Of a stretch of DNA of 64,000 bases, positions 61,001 through 64,000 are shown one piece after another (position 1 is the stretch's first letter; the number at the start of each line of letters is the position of its first letter). The DNA is taken from positions 556,001 to 620,000 of the forward strand of contig JAODUO010000033.1 in the NCBI GenBank assembly GCA_025642075.2, in the 5' to 3' direction. The stretch is from Ridgeia piscesae (Eukaryota; Annelida; Polychaeta; Sabellida; Siboglinidae). Both the position numbers and the translations under genes were made by a program. The notes beneath the pieces are model-generated. The model ran no database searches and had not been told where the DNA came from. It worked only from the letters and a program-made list of their open reading frames with translations.

Positions 61001-63903
61001 TTAAACAGTTGTACTACCACTCAAGTCTATACCAATACTTACTACTTAGTGAAGGTGGACTAAGCACACATTTACCCCTCAACTCACTCTATTTCCAACT
61101 CGCAATTAACTATGACTTCTATAAGTTTGCAACATACAACATTTCTATCTGTGTTTTAGGCGCATCATGTTACAGTACACTGCATGATTGCATCATACTG
61201 TGTTCAGTTAATACTCTAGTAGAGTTCAAGTCACGACGCATCCTTCCACTTTGTCATTACATTAATTCCAGTGTATGTAAAGGTGTCATTTGCATATGAA
61301 ATTAAAAGGTTGCCTTATGCTTCCTTTAACATTTCACTCTGATTAAACCATAAAAAATGGCATTTGCAGGTTCATTTGCCAATGTGTTTGCTAGTTAACT
61401 AGATAAAACCTCTTTTCTATCCGCTCTCCTATCATATTGCATAATTAGACAAGATTTTATCGAGGGAATTATTTAATGTAACTGAACATGTATACATAAA
61501 GACATCTGGTAGTGTTCACTTACTGAATTTCCGTTGCTTGTCTTTTGACATTCTTGTTGCAAGATTAATGACCAAACGTAATGTTTCCTGTCACAATTGA
61601 CTATGTTACACCATCTACTATCATATAATGAATCTGTCTTCTGAGAAGTAATTATAAATTCCTGGAAATCGTGCAATTAAATAATCACAATTAGAACATC
61701 CTGTACGTGAAATGTGCACATTTTGCATTGCTTCTAGAATATACTACAAGTCACTGATTGCCTGGTGGTGATAGATTATTGAGTACATTTTAAAGTTCTC
61801 TTTAGAATGTACTCATAATTGAAACTAAGCCAGAGCAACTAGATATCAGTATTAAGGAATGATAGAGAACAAAATATGAAAAATCAAGCTTCATAATAAT
61901 ACTACAATAGTATTTTCCTGTAAGAAATTCACTTATGTTGGAGCATAATTTTTGAAAAGTACTACGTTTCTACTCATCAACTGTGAGTCTTGGACACGTA
62001 CGGGTGTCACGTGGAATAGCTCAGGTATGTTTCATGAATTATGCTTCGAAGTAAGTGAATTTGTTAAAAAAAAAGCAATATATTCTGTATAGTATTCTCC
62101 TGAATCTAATTGTAAGTATGTGATCTACAACATATTTGGACATTGTAATCTCCAAATATCTCCATGATCAAAGACTTGAGTAGATGACTGCATATAAACC
62201 TGATACACAGTGAGTATATATTTTGTGGATCAACAGATATAATTAGCTGACTGCTACGCCCTTTGTAATGTAACATGTAACAATGACTGCGACGGAGTCG
62301 TGACTTATCTTGGTAATTCGTGACTGATACTCGTGATTCGTGATTTATAGCTGACGGCCATGCATTGTGTCCTCATAGGAAAAACACAAGATGTTTTGAG
62401 TGAGCCATTTGTTGGGTGATTCCGCTGTAGATTTCACAGTTGTATCTTGGTGTTAAGTTGGCTAGAATATCAGGTATGAAGTAGAAAAATTTCCTGATAT
62501 ATCGGTGTCTACAGTGAACACTTTTTTCTTGCTTTAGAATGTAATAATTAATTGAAGAGAAATAGACCAGTGCATGTATCAGTGTGTATGAACTTAAAGT
62601 TACCTTATTCAATATACGAGTGAAATCAGACATCAGATGCAATAGAGATTAATCACAAATTAGCCCTATAATTGGTGTTAAGTATATACTGCAATAGGAG
62701 AAGTAGTCTAGGTTTATGAACTTAATCATTGAGGACATTCTAGGAGTATTCAATTGTGTCTCTTGTACAGCACTATGTAAAGTTATAATAGTTTTTGAGA
62801 CCAAAATGTTTCTGTTTATATGTGATTACATTATTCAGCAGTGAAATTCAATAGCCAAATTAGAGCAAGTCTATGTTCTGACAAGTTTTTAGAAATGCTG
62901 TAAAGAAAGCTAAATGATGCAGCCACACTTTGTAGTAAATACAGGTTAATCTTGCATTCAAAATCATGATCGATTCATGTTATATACAAACTTTACAACT
63001 GATTGAAATAAGCCTTACACAATCTATGGTTATCAGAAGTACACATGAATGTAGGTTGACACATAAGTACATAGTCTAATCTGAGTGGTACTACCAGGCG
63101 GACACACATCTGGAAAAAGCATAAATTTGTACACTTGTAATAAAACATTCAGCTGAAAGGTAGGCCAGGTTTACAGACTGGGCACTGACAGACATCGTTG
63201 CTGTAGGCAGAGAAAGAACGAAGTCAGTCCACAAAACCACCCATTTGTATATCACATAGAAATTACACACTCATTGTAAGTCTTGAATGTGTAACTCATT
63301 GGTAAGCACATGATATGAATAATGCAAACGTTTCCAAGAACTTTGTCAGCTTATAGTAAGACCGGCGGAGAATAGTTGTTGTGGCTGTCTCTGTTTCTAT
63401 ACCCAAGCCGAGGTAATTTTTTGCAGCTCAAGAGAATAGCCAGGTAGTTAAAAAAAAAAAAAACAGGTGTTCTTTAAGTCAGTTGACACGGACTTGATGG
63501 TGCCATAGATGAAGTGATTGTTACGGGTGGGCAGAACAGTTCATTTGGCTGGGAAATTTTGTTCAGCGACAAAATAAAAGTTGTTTTGTGTTGCTGTTAT
63601 TATTATTTACATAATTATACTTAATGTTATGTATTTAGTGAAGCCATGCGTGACTTCTAACTAAGCAATGCGTGTAACAAACATTACACAGGCAAGCGTG
63701 GAAAGGTAAAGAATCACGCAGAACGGCTGCTGCAAGTGTTAATTCTACACGTTATATTTACAAGAAATAGCATACATTATCACGTATATCAAGTGCAAAC
63801 CTGACATACATGGCAAATCTGTTCACGCAAGCAGACAGCATGAATTAGTTGCCACCGCATACGGAACGAAGCATTTTATCAGTCTGTTATAACATGCCAG
63901 AAG
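58042..63903. other. Long AT-rich stretch, possible first intron
   Basis: Nearly 6 kb without arrays or recognised elements. Items are a cluster of TCGTGA(C/T)T words at 62298-62355 and a 14-A run at 63450-63463. If the CpG-rich region is a first exon ending at 58041, this would be the start of its intron. No acceptor with a convincing exon was found. Confidence 0.4.
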
Positions 63904-63990
63904 ATGGCAGCACGTATCGAGACGTTGAACGTTCACCGCGCCGTGTCATCACTGATGAATAAGCGCGAGAAAAAAACCTGTGATAGATAG
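63904..63990 (+). CDS. Candidate small ORF or start exon (28 codons)
   Basis: An ATG in the context CAGAAGATGGCAGC opens a frame that begins MAARIETLNVHRAV, continues SSLMNKREKKTCDR and ends TAG. The base choice (CGT ATC GAG ACG, CAC CGC GCC GTG) is CpG-rich and codon-like, unlike the AT-rich flank. AAGATGGC at a start codon is a common YY1-type promoter arrangement in animals. The stop means it is either a complete micropeptide-size ORF, a upstream ORF, or a first exon spliced before the stop. The window ends 10 bp later. Confidence 0.27.
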   Translation: MAARIETLNVHRAVSSLMNKREKKTCDR

Positions 63991-64000
63991 TTGCACCTTT

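Noticed and set aside
1..64000. Bacterial or viral genome segment
   Set aside because: There are no dense ORFs, operons or viral genes; SINE, microsatellites, TA-flanked transposons and splice-like signals all point to an animal nuclear genome.

Overview
This 64 kb window looks like non-coding DNA from a metazoan nuclear genome, most likely a marine invertebrate. A mollusc or another lophotrochozoan would fit, but I infer that from style and do not read it directly. The DNA is AT-rich and has no long ORF outside tandem arrays. It carries many (TA)n tracts and minisatellites, a tRNA-headed SINE with A and B boxes, and two DNA-transposon copies with TA target duplications. Splice-like signals occur, but no exon matches a protein I recognise. 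There are no bacterial-style operons, ribosome binding sites, rRNA genes or CRISPR arrays. I could name no protein-coding gene; all gene-like calls are candidates.

Layout. 0-27 kb: mostly featureless DNA with (TA)n at 1.3 and 19.8 kb, a 40-bp octamer-bearing array at 6.7 kb, a 0.6 kb pogo/Tigger-like non-autonomous element at 10.6-11.3 kb, a candidate small exon at 12.8 kb, a 24/48-bp array at 18.4 kb, a G-rich purine tract at 19.1-19.5 kb, a SINE at 23.0-23.3 kb, and a 1.05 kb second copy of the same DNA transposon, inverted, at 23.5-24.5 kb. 27.5-29 kb: a roughly 1 kb pyrimidine-rich minisatellite followed by a related 19-bp array with 57-bp higher-order structure. 29-38 kb: (TA)n, a 75-bp in-frame duplication, a 23-bp minisatellite and a 0.39 kb cluster of inverted 'ATAGAATATGGACC' units.

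38.6-45.4 kb is the most interesting part. Three full copies and one partial copy of an old dispersed repeat lie in the same orientation. The three full copies each begin with a CCAC(C/T)AGGGGGCA core that matches the CTCF consensus, and a fourth independent CTCF-like core follows at 45.3 kb. 46.4-46.75 kb is a near-perfect 32-bp array of 12 copies. 48.5-49.1 kb has a candidate pair of spliced exons. 50.3-51.6 kb has two 185-bp direct repeats differing at one base. 52.5-53.2 kb is a 20-bp minisatellite with a zoned variant pattern.

53.7-54.1 and especially 57.2-58.0 kb are CpG-rich against an AT-rich background. The second holds a TCTCGCGAG core and ends in a splice-donor-like site. It is my best candidate for a promoter and first exon of a plus-strand gene whose body would lie to the right, partly beyond the window. 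The final 100 bp contain a short codon-like ORF starting in an AAGATGGC context. All functional statements are inferences from motifs and need transcript or comparative data.
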